64,000 bases of DNA, from assembly GCA_014549065.1 (NCBI GenBank), contig JACDOX010000173.1:809839-873838 (forward strand). The letters are read 5' to 3'. Origin of the DNA: Cardinalis cardinalis (lineage: Eukaryota > Chordata > Aves > Passeriformes > Cardinalidae). The first letter of the stretch is position 1. Each line of letters opens with the position of its first letter. Both the position numbers and the translations under genes were made by a program. This document shows positions 58,101-64,000 of the stretch, one piece after another. The notes beneath the pieces are model-generated. The model saw only the letters and a list, made by a program, of their open reading frames with translations. It did not search any database and was not told the DNA's origin.

Positions 58101-61100
58101 GGCGTTGTATGAGGTGGAAAGTTCATTTTAACAAGCTCTTCTCCAGTTTNTTTTCATTAGGATGCAAACATTTGAGGTCTGGAGGATGCTTGCCATAGAG
58201 CTTGGCCCTGCACAGCCTTCAGCCAGCCCCAGGGTGGGATGGGGGGTCTGCCAGCAGCAGCCAGCTCCAGGATGACTTTGCTACAGATTAAGCAGCAGGG
58301 GGTCAATCTCCCTGCAGAAAATTGTTATTTTATCTCATAATGCCTCTTTGTGCTGCCCTTTTGTTCCTGGAAGAACAAAGGGTGAATCCTACATCAAAGG
58401 TTACACAGCGTCTGGAAACCTCAGCCCTGCACCACAGCTGGGAGAGAAAGTGGAGCCTGTGACATCAGAAATTACTGGTTTGTCTCAAAAAAAAAAAACA
58501 AACCTGCAGGTGAGTGGGAGCCATGAACCCAGAGCACTCCAACAGCGTCACAAAGGCAGATTTTCTCACACAGCTCCAGTGGAATTAGGGCACCCCCAGC
58601 CAGCCTGGAGCTGACANCCAGGTGTGGGGAGGTCACACCCTGGAGGGGAGGGATGGGGCATCCAGAGGGACCTGGGCAGCCTGGAGAGGGGGAACCATGC
58701 AAAACTCATAAAGCAAAACTCATAAAGCACAACCTGTGCAAAACTCATAAAGCACAACAAGGCCAAGTGCTGGGTCAGGGCAGTTCCAAGCCCCAGTCCA
58801 GGCTGGGCCGAGAAGGAATCAAAAGCAGCCCTGGGGAAGGATTTGGGGTGCTGGAGGGTGACAGCTGGACCTGCCCTGGCTGGGAGCANCCAGAAACCCC
58901 CCTGGGCTGGCCTGGGCCCTGCTATGGGCAGCAGTGGGGGGGATTCTGCCTCCCCAGGTGAGACCCCAGCTGCAGAGCTGCCCCAGCCCTGGGGCCAACA
59001 GCAGCAGGACCTGGAGCTGCTGCAGAGAGTCCAGGGGAGCCCATGGAGATGCCCCAAGGGCTGGAGCCCCTCTGGAGCCAGGCTGGGAGAGCTGGGGGTG
59101 CTCACCTGGACAGGAGAAGGCTCCAGGGACACCTCAGAGCCCCTGCCAGGGCCTNNNNNNNNNNNNNNNNNNNNNNNNNNNNNNNNNNNNNNNNNNNNNN
59201 NNNNNNNNNNNNNNNNNNNNNNNNNNNNNNNNNNNNNNNNNNNNNNNNNNNNNNNNNNNNNNNNNNNNNNNNNNNNNNNNNNNNNNAGGGTGGGCAGGCC
59301 CTGGCACAGGGTGCCCAGAGCAGCTGGGGCTGCCCCTGGATCCCTGGCAGTGCCCAAGGCCAGGCTGGGCAGGGCTGGGAGCAGCCTGGGACAGTGGGAG
59401 GTGTCCCTGCCATGGCAGGGGTGGGATGGGATGAGATTTGAGACCCTCTCCAACCCAAACNATCCAATGCCTTCCCTCTCTGTGGGTGGGATGGAAGCAG
59501 TGCCAGGCACAGGTGCAGCTCACTGCTCTGGGGAAGGCTGGCTGCTTGCCCCAAAGCCCAGCCTTTGTCCCTGGCACACCCAGCCCCAGCCCTCCCTGCC
59601 AGCTTAGCACCGAATGCTCAGAGGAGCAGAGCCATGGGCTGAGCTGCCACTGTCACACGCAGGGCTGGCAGGGCAGGAGGGACCATCCTGCATCTACACC
59701 AGGCCAGGCACCAGCTCCTGCCACAGCCCTCTGCTGGGAGAAACAGGGTGGGCACAGTGGCCTGGGAGCTGATTCTGCCCCTTTGCTGGGCCTGGGNNCA
59801 GTTCTGGGCCCCTCACAAGACAGACACTGAGGGGCTGGAGGGGTCCAGAGCAGGGAACAGAGCTGGGAAGGGGCTGGAGCACCAGGAGGGGCTGAGGGAG
59901 CTGGGAAGGGGCTCAGCCTGGAGCAAAGGAGGCTCAGGGGGGCCCTTGTGGCTCTGCACAGCTCCTGACAGGAGGGGACAGCCGGGGGGGNCGGGCTNTG
60001 CTCCAGGGAACAGGGACAGGACAAAGGGGAACGGCCCCAGGCTGTGCCAGGGGAGGTCAGGNTGGACACCAAGATGAATTTCTCCATGCAAAAGGTGTTC
60101 AGGCCTTGGAAGGGGCTGCCCAGAGCAATGGTGGNGTNNCCACCCCTGGAGGTGCCCAAGGAACAGCTGGGCATGGCACTCCATGCTCTGGGCTGGGACA
60201 TCAGTCAGGGGCTGGGCTCAGAGATCTTCCCCACCCTCAGAGATGCTGTGAGCCTGATCCTGCTCCATACTGCATGCACTCACAGAGAAGTGCTGCTCCT
60301 GTGAGCCCTGCTAATCCACCAGCCCCTGTTCCTGGCATGCTGGGGATGCATCTCCTGTGGGGACACAAAATTCAGTATTTGATCCTGCCAGNACCCAGAG
60401 GTGCAGCACAACCTGGCTCCTCCCAGTGATAAACCTGACAGACCAGGCCCATATCTGTGCAACGCAGAGAAACAAGGAACTATTGTGACTTTCAGGCTGA
60501 GAATGAATAAACAATAATTATGACTATGCAATAAAATTATCCTCATTAGCTGAAGGTGAGCACAGACGAAAATCAGATTTAAGCATCACCTAAACCTGGT
60601 GAGTCCAGCTCCAAATCTGAATCCTCTGCTTCAAGCCCTGGCGTTACTGCTGCTCTCTGCAGCCCAGCTGATGCGACAGGCCCCAAACATGCATCTGATA
60701 CATGCCAGAGACTGAGTTCCATGAAAAGCACAGGTAATTTGGGCCTATAATTAACTCCAGAGACAAATAATAGCGTTTATGACTNAAATTCACCCGAGGG
60801 CAACCACAACAAAATGCTACTCAGCTGAGTCATTGGGAAAATTGGCAGGAGGGTTGGATCCAAACCCAGAGCCATGATGTTCCCTCCTCCAGAGTGCTCT
60901 GAGCGTTCTGGGTGAGGAAGGATCTGAAAATAAACTGAATTTTCTCTGCCCCGTGTCCTCCTCAGCTTTCAGGTCTCATGGGGTGCTTTGCTGGGCAGTG
61001 GGAAGGGGGGAAGCTGCCCAAAACTCGTGGCATGGCACCTCCCCAGGCATCACCCCAGAGNTGATGGCCCTTTCCACCAGGCTGGCTGCTCACNCTGCTC

Positions 61101-64000
61101 AAGGACAGACTTAAAAGANAGCAGGGCATCAATGAAAGACAGAATGAAGTGGGAAACAAAAAAGTGGAGAGCAAACAAATCCTTCCCCATGTTCCCACAG
61201 CCCTTAATCCTGGAGATATGTATTCGTGTATTAAACAGTTTGCGAGATGATTATGTAAGTGAAATCTCCACAAATCTTTTGGAAAAAGGAATAAATAAAC
61301 TGATTACTTCTCCCCTCTCCCTCTGGCTAACCTTTTGCAGATTTAACAGATAACCAACAGTGAACAGAGGCCAAATAAATCGCTTAAAGTTCCATTGCCC
61401 TGCCGGCCTGCCCCAGCTCCCCGCAGGGCTCGGGGGGAGCCGGAGCCACGCCTGCTCCAGGAAACATCTGCTGCAATTCGGGATGCTGGGAGCGGCAGAA
61501 CAGCCAGGAACAGAGCGTGGCGGAGGCAGAAAACCTCAGCTGGGGGCTGTGGCTGAGAAATCAAGTGTTTCAGAGCAAGTCGTGCTGCTGCTGGACGCAG
61601 GGATGCCAGCAGGGATCCGACCCTCCCGCTGGGACAGTGTGAGATGCCACTGCCCACCAAGGGGACTGCTGTGATCCACAGCTGCATCCTCAGCACCCCC
61701 ACTTGGAGCAGAGGATCCCTGCTGACCTACTTGCTTCACCCAGCACTTCCTCAGCGCTGCTGAAGGACTTGCACTCAATGTAATAACAGGAGATGCCATT
61801 TCCCCTGGAAGAGGGTGGCTAAAAGCAGCCCGTCATTAATAGCAAATAATTCTTCCAGCAGTNTATTGCTGTGTCAGAATCAGTCTCACGCCTGTCATTA
61901 GAGCACTCTCACTGCTGTGCCAAGGCAGGAAGGCTGCACAGCAGCTGATGGATAAGGAATGCATCCATCATTAATCATCCATCATCTCCACACTAACGGG
62001 ATCTGGGTGTGCTCAGCAGGGACTCTGGCCTGAGGCACCCAGGGGCAGAGCACAGCCTGCCCACAGCCACCCTCTGCCAAATCCCACCCTCGTTCCTCTG
62101 CTTCCTGCAGCTCCTGTCAANGGAGAGGATCTGCCAGCACATTGTGCCAGATCTCCTGTGGGGTATCAGCAAAGACCCCNCTAATCCATACCTGGGTTCC
62201 CACAGCTCTTCCCTCTCTTACCATTGTCCTACACAGCTTAAACCCAGTCAAGACAAGACTGAACTCTTTCCTTCTCCTTCCAAAGCCTCTGAGTCTCTCC
62301 AGAGAGAGCAAGGTTTTCCAGGGAGCAACAAGNGGACAGGTTTCAGGGAGAAACTTCTCATCCTCCCTGAGAAGGAGNAAACCTCTGGGAAAGGAAGACC
62401 CTAACTCAGTGTGTCTGATACATGCCAGATGCTCACCCACGCTCAAGGACAGACATAAAAGATAGCAGGGCATCAATAAAAGACAAAACTAAGTGGGAAA
62501 AAAAAAGTGGAGAGCAGAAAAATCCTTCCCCATGTTCCCAGAAAGGAAAGGGAAGATCCTGCTGTGCCTGCACATCTGCGTCCAGAGCTCTGTGCAGGAT
62601 GTGCTGAAATACCACAGAGCAGAGCTGAGGGAGCTNTGCCACCCTACAGCCAAGACTGAAGCAGCCCTGGCTCTCCCTGGGGAAGCACCTGTGGAAATCT
62701 GCTCAGTGCTGGAATGTCCCACAGACATGGGGACCTCACCCAGGCAGGGCTGGAGCTGGGAGCCACCAAGGGAAGCTTTGCTTCCTTCCATTACAGCTCC
62801 ACTGCATTCCCACCAGTGCACAGTGACCAAGGACCCCTGGCCACCCCTGCCTTCCCCGTGGGCTTTGAGCCCCATTTGCCCCAAGGCTCTCCAGCTGTGG
62901 TGCCCAGGAGTGCCACAAGGTCCCTTCCCCGTGTCCCCTGACCTGGCGTCGTCATCGCGGGCGATCAGGAGCCGCATGTGGCTGGTGGCTGATGCNGTCC
63001 TCAGGATGTCCACGGCCCTGGAACACAAGCACAGGTCAGTCCCAGCTCCCAGCAGTGCTCCCCTGGCCTGACCCTGCTCGCCCCACAGCTGGCACAGACC
63101 CCTGACCTGGGCAAACCCTGCCAGCAGCCGAGCTCTGGCCGCNTGCCCTGTGCCCTGCCCTGGCAGCGAGGCCGAGGGCAGCCCAGCCATATCCTGGTTT
63201 TCCCACTTCTGCAGCAAGTGAGAAGTCCCTGACAGCAAAACCCAGAAGACAGCAGTGGTGGTGAGCAAGTCCCCCTGCACAGCCCATGGCAGGGGGCTGG
63301 AACAAGGTGCTCTTTAACATCCCTTCCAACCCACACCACTCCAGGATTCTGTAACCCCCAGCCTGGGGAAGCTCCCATCCCAGGGACAGCCTGGGTTAAA
63401 ATTCCAGTACCCCTGGCAGGCAGGGCAGCTGCTGGGAGCCAGGCACAGCCTCCCTCAGCCACAGAGATGTCCTCATGGACAGCACCAAGCCCAGCTGCTC
63501 TGGGGCTTTGGCAGCAGGACCAGCTGCTCCCCATCCAGCCTNGGCACCTGGTGCAGGAATGCAGGGCAGGCAGTAGGAGAGCACAGGGTCCACGGGAAAG
63601 GAGAGCCCCAAAGTGTCCCTGCTCCCGTGGAGCTGTGGATGATTCTCCTGGTGGGAGCTGAGGGGCTGGGTCCAGGCTCAGGCACCACTGATCTGTGCTG
63701 GGAGCTGCAGGACGTGCTGGGAAGCTGCAGCAGATGGAGTGGAGGTGCCAGGAGCTGTTTCAAACCCAGCTCTTTGGGGAAATGTCTGAGCATCTCAGAT
63801 ACAATTTGGTCTCTCTGGTCTATTTTTATATTGAATCTTTCTGTCTGATAATTTCCAAGTTGGCTCTTGGGAACAGCACCCAGAATGATGCCCTGGTGTC
63901 CTCCACACAACCTACAGTTTAAGCCACTTCACAGAATCCCACAAAAGCAACAGGAATGGGAAATTTCCATTTGGACATGGTACCTCTCGCTTGTAACCCC
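36918..64000 (-). CDS. STXBP4-like protein: two PDZ domains and coiled coil (5' end off window)
   Basis: Seen: fifteen minus-strand exons between 64000 and 39060 splice with matching phases into 479 uninterrupted codons; a sixteenth at 36918-37128 is likely. Order: end of a PDZ domain (GVTSERAVDILRTA … RLLIARDDDARREFSELLEK), a Ser-rich linker (RYLESTSSGSSSRSQSPLLL), a full second PDZ (SSGLGLTISGGSNRPDGPMI … DGRLRPGDQLIAINRDSLVG), a Pro-rich spacer, a SynIP-like helical region (LQYLGLDVTEEKKRQLRQSL … GTVAYGDVLQAL), and a long coiled coil (AQ-type block VVQRQAHSAEQDYEEVIHLL; DGQLRKSEVSRKRLE). Known: STXBP4 (Synip) has one PDZ, this same middle region, a coiled coil and a C-terminal WW, and binds syntaxin-4 in regulated vesicle fusion. 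Inference: collinearity with substantial divergence marks a paralogue. The extra upstream PDZ and a C-terminus without an evident WW set it apart. I do not know an approved symbol. Confidence 0.85.
39060..39176 (-). CDS. STXBP4-like gene, coiled-coil exon 4
   Basis: 117 nt, phase 0 to 0, 39 codons: EDILELKRQLSLADGQLRKS then EVSRKRLEICNRKLLLFVQ. It parallels DLKKR…LD.QLRKSE.ARK…….LL.FVE in STXBP4. The acceptor is …cctgtctcag and the donor is gtgagg. Confidence 0.92.
39418..39572 (+). mobile_element. CR1 LINE fragment between two coiled-coil exons
   Basis: Sense CR1 3' end: ctggaagtgtccaaggccag, gatggggcttggaacaacct, caaatcattccatgactcta. It lies only about 50 bp from the donor of exon 39625-39813. 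Confidence 0.88.
39625..39813 (-). CDS. STXBP4-like gene, coiled-coil exon 3
   Basis: 189 nt, phase 0 to 0, 63 codons: KALGFLSENRSLHSKLQMAE, VVQRQAHSAEQDYEEVIHLL, EAEIAELKMQLAGKKAKHVS, EIE. The block [AV]QRQAH…DYEEVI.LLEA.I.ELK.QLA is the clearest signature shared with STXBP4. The acceptor is …gtgcttgcag and the donor is gtaatg. Confidence 0.94.
39903..39968 (-). CDS. STXBP4-like gene, coiled-coil exon 2
   Basis: 66 nt, phase 0 to 0, 22 codons: SLLREVESSKKSMEDELQRL + NQ. It is charged and heptad-like, matching the LKEKLLES…R.QL.EELQN part of STXBP4. The acceptor is …tttcccacag and the donor is gttagt. Confidence 0.86.
40452..40544 (-). CDS. STXBP4-like gene, coiled-coil exon 1
   Basis: 93 nt, phase 0 to 0: TFDSLNSNGSEDLEQLQLEM then RDLRHEVRRLK, with heptad-type Leu spacing. 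The acceptor is …ccttgcag. The donor AAG|gttcag is a weak GT site. Confidence 0.87.
41025..41152 (-). CDS. STXBP4-like gene, exon after SynIP-like region
   Basis: 128 nt, phase 1 to 0. The shared codon is GAT (Asp), then VLQALRDLMQEELDEAGLDS, SSVLFTQHEVANLLDTSAFH and SL. It aligns with the D.VQVAR.LF…HEI..ILDS segment of STXBP4. The acceptor is …ctcacag and the donor is gtgagt. Confidence 0.9.
41690..42350 (-). mobile_element. CR1 LINE fragment (long)
   Basis: Antisense CR1 3' end running into ORF2: tcacagaatcacagaaacat, ggcactgccagggatccagg, then gaacatg.acttggccttgt and gttgaacttcatgaggttc. Confidence 0.92.
42725..42975 (+). mobile_element. CR1 LINE fragment
   Basis: Sense CR1 3' end: aggacaatgggaatggcttt, agattagatgttaggaataa, ending aggattccatgattctac. 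It forms an inverted pair with the fragment just to its left. Confidence 0.9.
43133..43229 (-). CDS. STXBP4-like gene, SynIP-like helical region exon
   Basis: 97 nt, phase 0 to 1: VLQYLGLDVTEEKKRQLRQS then LTTDSQGTVAYG. It parallels YLGI.PT.EQ…LR…..DS.GTV.FG of STXBP4, a region resembling a degenerate EF-hand pair. The acceptor is …tctgctcaag and the donor is gtgagc. Confidence 0.92.
44110..44300. promoter_or_regulatory. Intragenic CpG-dense patch
   Basis: About 190 bp inside the STXBP4-like intron between exons 44824-44921 and 43133-43229 is markedly richer in CpG than its surroundings (gcgctgcgctcc, gagcggctccgctgcgctg, ccgtcgggggg). It could be an internal promoter or a decayed GC-rich exon. 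No splice-compatible exon was found in it. Confidence 0.35.
44824..44921 (-). CDS. STXBP4-like gene, exon before the SynIP-like region
   Basis: 98 nt, phase 1 to 0: PASASNYKAASGTKPKVALD then PHIRLKDGKLEL. VALDPHIRLKDGKLEL parallels the LNPSVR.K.EKLEM segment of STXBP4. The acceptor is …gatttttcag and the donor is gtgagt. Confidence 0.87.
47483..47765 (+). mobile_element. CR1 LINE fragment
   Basis: Sense CR1 3' end: gtgataggacaagaggaatg, cctggcacagggtgcccaga, ending ttctgtgattctgtgattct. Confidence 0.93.
47833..47905 (-). CDS. STXBP4-like gene, Pro-rich spacer exon
   Basis: 73 nt, phase 0 to 1: NRRENPFPVPSLSPDICPPE then LTVS. The acceptor is strong (…gtcttgtttttctag) and the donor is gtgagt. 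The other two frames either stop or break the next exon. PPEL.V resembles the SPPEI.I spacer of STXBP4. Confidence 0.78.
49085..49140 (+). mobile_element. CR1 3'-end remnant (short)
   Basis: A short match to the CR1 tail: gatcccttccagccctatga. Only a few tens of bases. Confidence 0.45.
49483..49510 (-). CDS. STXBP4-like gene, 28-nt micro-exon
   Basis: 28 nt, phase 2 to 0: completes Arg, then LKVHVRSPE. The acceptor is …gagctcctgcag and the donor is gtaggt. It is needed to restore the frame between the PDZ2 exon (phase 2 out) and the next exon (phase 0 in), and it sits where STXBP4 continues KLRLES… after its PDZ. It is too short to be found by ORF methods. Confidence 0.75.
49798..50200 (-). 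mobile_element. CR1 LINE fragment, diverged subtype
   Basis: Antisense CR1: gggatggttaaggttgggaa, agacccctcagatcattgag, aagaagtttttcctaatatc, cctcttgtcctgtcacttgt. Confidence 0.85.
50380..50486 (-). CDS. STXBP4-like gene, PDZ2 second half
   Basis: 107 nt, phase 0 to 2: DGRLRPGDQLIAINRDSLVG, then STHEEARKIIEKAKF and the start of R. DGRL.PGDQL..[IV]N..S..G….EEA is the STXBP4 PDZ pattern. The acceptor is …gtttgtttag and the donor is gtaggc. Confidence 0.93.
50676..50817 (-). CDS. STXBP4-like gene, PDZ2 first half
   Basis: 142 nt, phase 2 to 0: YSIDSGIQSISVANSSGLGL, then TISGGSNRPDGPMIYVQELL and PDGDCYK. SGLGL is the carboxylate-binding loop (the GLGF equivalent). The stretch matches the single PDZ of STXBP4 position by position as I recall it (…TGLGL…GG.NR..GP..Y.QE..P.GDCYK) but is clearly diverged. 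The acceptor is …ccttgcag and the donor is gtaagt. Confidence 0.93.
52215..52290 (+). mobile_element. CR1 3'-end remnant
   Basis: Short sense tail: ggaatgagatgatctctgag, gttccatcccacccaaccca, ttctggattct. Confidence 0.6.
53130..53530 (+). mobile_element. Probable ERV solo LTR (approximate ends)
   Basis: A low-CpG block of about 400 bp, unlike the neighbouring intron, opens near tgtagagagtagtgtag. It has a pyrimidine tract (cttcttcttcctccttcttc) and an AATAAA at 53481-53486 followed by a GT-rich stretch. This architecture, R-region polyadenylation signal included, fits an endogenous retrovirus LTR of the passerine type. Terminal TG/CA and a target-site duplication were not resolved, so the ends are approximate. 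Confidence 0.5.
53600..53795 (+). repeat. Dispersed repeat copy 1, possibly ERV leader
   Basis: This block matches 56650-56835: both contain acaaacttcccaggaacagc, aagatgccaccacc/gg, gtggtgat, and caagcactgg.attct. It follows the putative LTR, so it may be ERV internal leader. It ends about 40 bases short of the exon boundary at 53832. Confidence 0.6.
53832..53952 (-). CDS. STXBP4-like gene, Ser-rich linker exon
   Basis: 121 nt, phase 1 to 2: RYLESTSSGSSSRSQSPLLL, then SPANSHGPVLGSLAHAPHA. The acceptor is …gtgttcag and the donor is gtacgt. The N at 53921 is the third base of a Ser codon (TCN), so it is silent. The many S/T and SP sites suggest a disordered, possibly phosphorylated linker (inference). 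ERV-derived sequence ends only about 40 bases from its donor. Confidence 0.87.
54659..54744 (-). CDS. STXBP4-like gene, inter-PDZ linker exon
   Basis: 86 nt, phase 2 to 1. The first base completes Arg, followed by REFSELLEKFGSQSNTGSAR and SSPVLHGG. The acceptor is …gtttgcag and the donor is gtgagt. The shared codon with the next exon is AGT (Ser). The phases join both neighbours without a stop. Confidence 0.88.
55030..55100 (+). mobile_element. CR1 3'-end remnant
   Basis: Short sense tail: atcttttccaatctttatga then tcctatgattttgtgg. Confidence 0.6.
56650..56835 (+). repeat. Dispersed repeat copy 2, possibly ERV leader
   Basis: A diverged copy of the block at 53600-53795, about 3 kb away in the same orientation, with no evident LTR beside it. 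Confidence 0.6.
56905..57125 (+). mobile_element. CR1 LINE fragment, diverged subtype
   Basis: Sense: attaggaaaatttctccact, ggaacaggctgcccagggaa, ggacatggtttaactggcc, ending ccaacctaaatgattcca. Confidence 0.85.
58640..59460 (+). mobile_element. CR1 LINE fragment with internal gap
   Basis: Sense CR1 from the ORF2 end (aaactcataaagcacaacaa, ggccaagtgctgggtcaggg) to the 3' end (ggtgggatgggatgagattt, caacccaaacnatcca). It is interrupted by 132 Ns. A short local duplication of the caaaactcataaagc unit occurs near 58700-58760. Confidence 0.85.
59155..59286. other. Assembly gap (Ns) inside a CR1 element
   Basis: A run of 132 Ns flanked on both sides by CR1 sequence in the same orientation. Confidence 0.99.
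59735..60185 (+). mobile_element. CR1 LINE fragment (internal)
   Basis: Sense internal CR1: gggaaggggctggagcacca, ggagctgggaaggggctcag, cctggagcaaaggaggctca, ending in the ggccttggaaggggctgccc block. Confidence 0.85.
61087..61197. repeat. Direct repeat copy A (about 110 bp)
   Basis: Near-identical to 62431-62540. Both share gctcaaggacagac, agcagggcatcaat, aagtggagagcaaa/gaaa, and atccttccccatgttccc. Confidence 0.9.
62431..62540. repeat. Direct repeat copy B (about 110 bp)
   Basis: Second copy of the repeat at 61087-61197, about 1.34 kb away in the same orientation. The 15-mer ctgatacatgccaga, which directly precedes this copy, also occurs near 60693. Confidence 0.9.
62943..63017 (-). CDS. 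STXBP4-like gene, exon completing PDZ1
   Basis: 75 nt, phase 2 to 2: AVDILRTASATSHMRLLIAR + DDDA. It contains the PDZ second helix and last strand (V-x-L-L-I-A-R). The acceptor is …gttccag and the donor is gtcagg. The N at 62996 is the third base of a Thr codon (ACN), so it is silent. Confidence 0.85.
63275..63350 (+). mobile_element. CR1 3'-end remnant
   Basis: Sense tail: cccatggcagggggctggaa then cccttccaacccacaccact and ccaggattctgt. Confidence 0.75.
63984..64000 (-). CDS. STXBP4-like gene, partial exon at window edge (PDZ1)
   Basis: The last 17 bases of an exon (GVTSE + AG) precede a gtacca donor. Joined to the next exon the frame reads GVTSERAVDILRTAS. The G-T-x-E-x-A-V-x-x-L pattern is the usual late PDZ segment leading into the second helix. 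The rest of PDZ1 lies to the right of the window. Confidence 0.75.

Larger units (their letters stand above)
54745..62942 (-). other. STXBP4-like gene, long intron with CR1s and repeats
   Basis: No exon is seen in these 8.2 kb. The intron holds several CR1 pieces (near 55.0, 56.9-57.1, 58.6-59.5 and 59.7-60.2 kb), an N gap, a second copy of the ERV-leader-like block (56.6-56.8 kb) and both copies of a 110-bp direct repeat (61.09 and 62.43 kb). Confidence 0.7.

Noticed and set aside
58566..59510. 314-codon open frame
   Set aside because: It runs through 132 Ns and is the antisense of a CR1 fragment.

Overview
The window is vertebrate nuclear DNA, almost certainly from a bird and probably a passerine. 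More than twenty truncated CR1 LINE pieces in both orientations share the typical avian 3' end (…gattctgtgattct or its complement), there is one ERV-type solo LTR, and genes are split into small GT-AG exons. Three runs of N (508-932, 27807-27934, 59155-59286) are assembly gaps. Isolated single Ns occur every few hundred bases.

Two protein-coding genes can be rebuilt exon by exon, both on the minus strand. The left one (about 2.77-22.2 kb, promoter CpG island at 27.3-28.1 kb) is the 5' half of SEC14L5, a PRELI + CRAL-TRIO + GOLD lipid-transfer-type protein. Six coding exons give residues 1-262 in an unbroken frame: the start codon, the whole PRELI domain, the linker and the entry to the CRAL-TRIO region. 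The remaining exons lie off the left edge. One of its introns appears to use a GC donor.

The right gene runs from beyond the right edge (64 kb) to at least 39.06 kb, probably 36.9 kb and possibly 32.8 kb. Fifteen phase-compatible exons encode 479 codons. In order they hold the end of a first PDZ domain, a Ser-rich linker, a complete second PDZ domain, a short EF-hand-like or SynIP-like helical region, and a long coiled coil. The second PDZ, middle region and coiled coil are collinear with syntaxin-binding protein 4 (STXBP4/Synip), but the sequence is too diverged to be STXBP4 itself. I read it as a STXBP4 paralogue with an extra PDZ. Three further phase-matched candidate exons at 37.1, 33.7 and 33.0 kb would give a C-terminus with no recognisable WW domain, unlike STXBP4. 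This gene is the most interesting item here.

Region by region: 0-2.7 kb, 3' intron of SEC14L5 with a perfect inverted repeat beside a gap and a CR1; 2.8-22.2 kb, SEC14L5 exons and a 14 kb first coding intron with minisatellites and CR1s; 22.2-28.1 kb, 5' UTR intron and CpG island; 28.1-32.8 kb, intergenic with CR1s; 32.8-64 kb, the STXBP4-like gene with many intronic CR1s, an ERV LTR with leader, and a dispersed 110-bp direct repeat. I see no RNA genes, CRISPR arrays or prokaryotic-type features. No multi-gene 'system' is evident. The two genes are neighbours in the same orientation, and nothing in the sequence shows that they work together.
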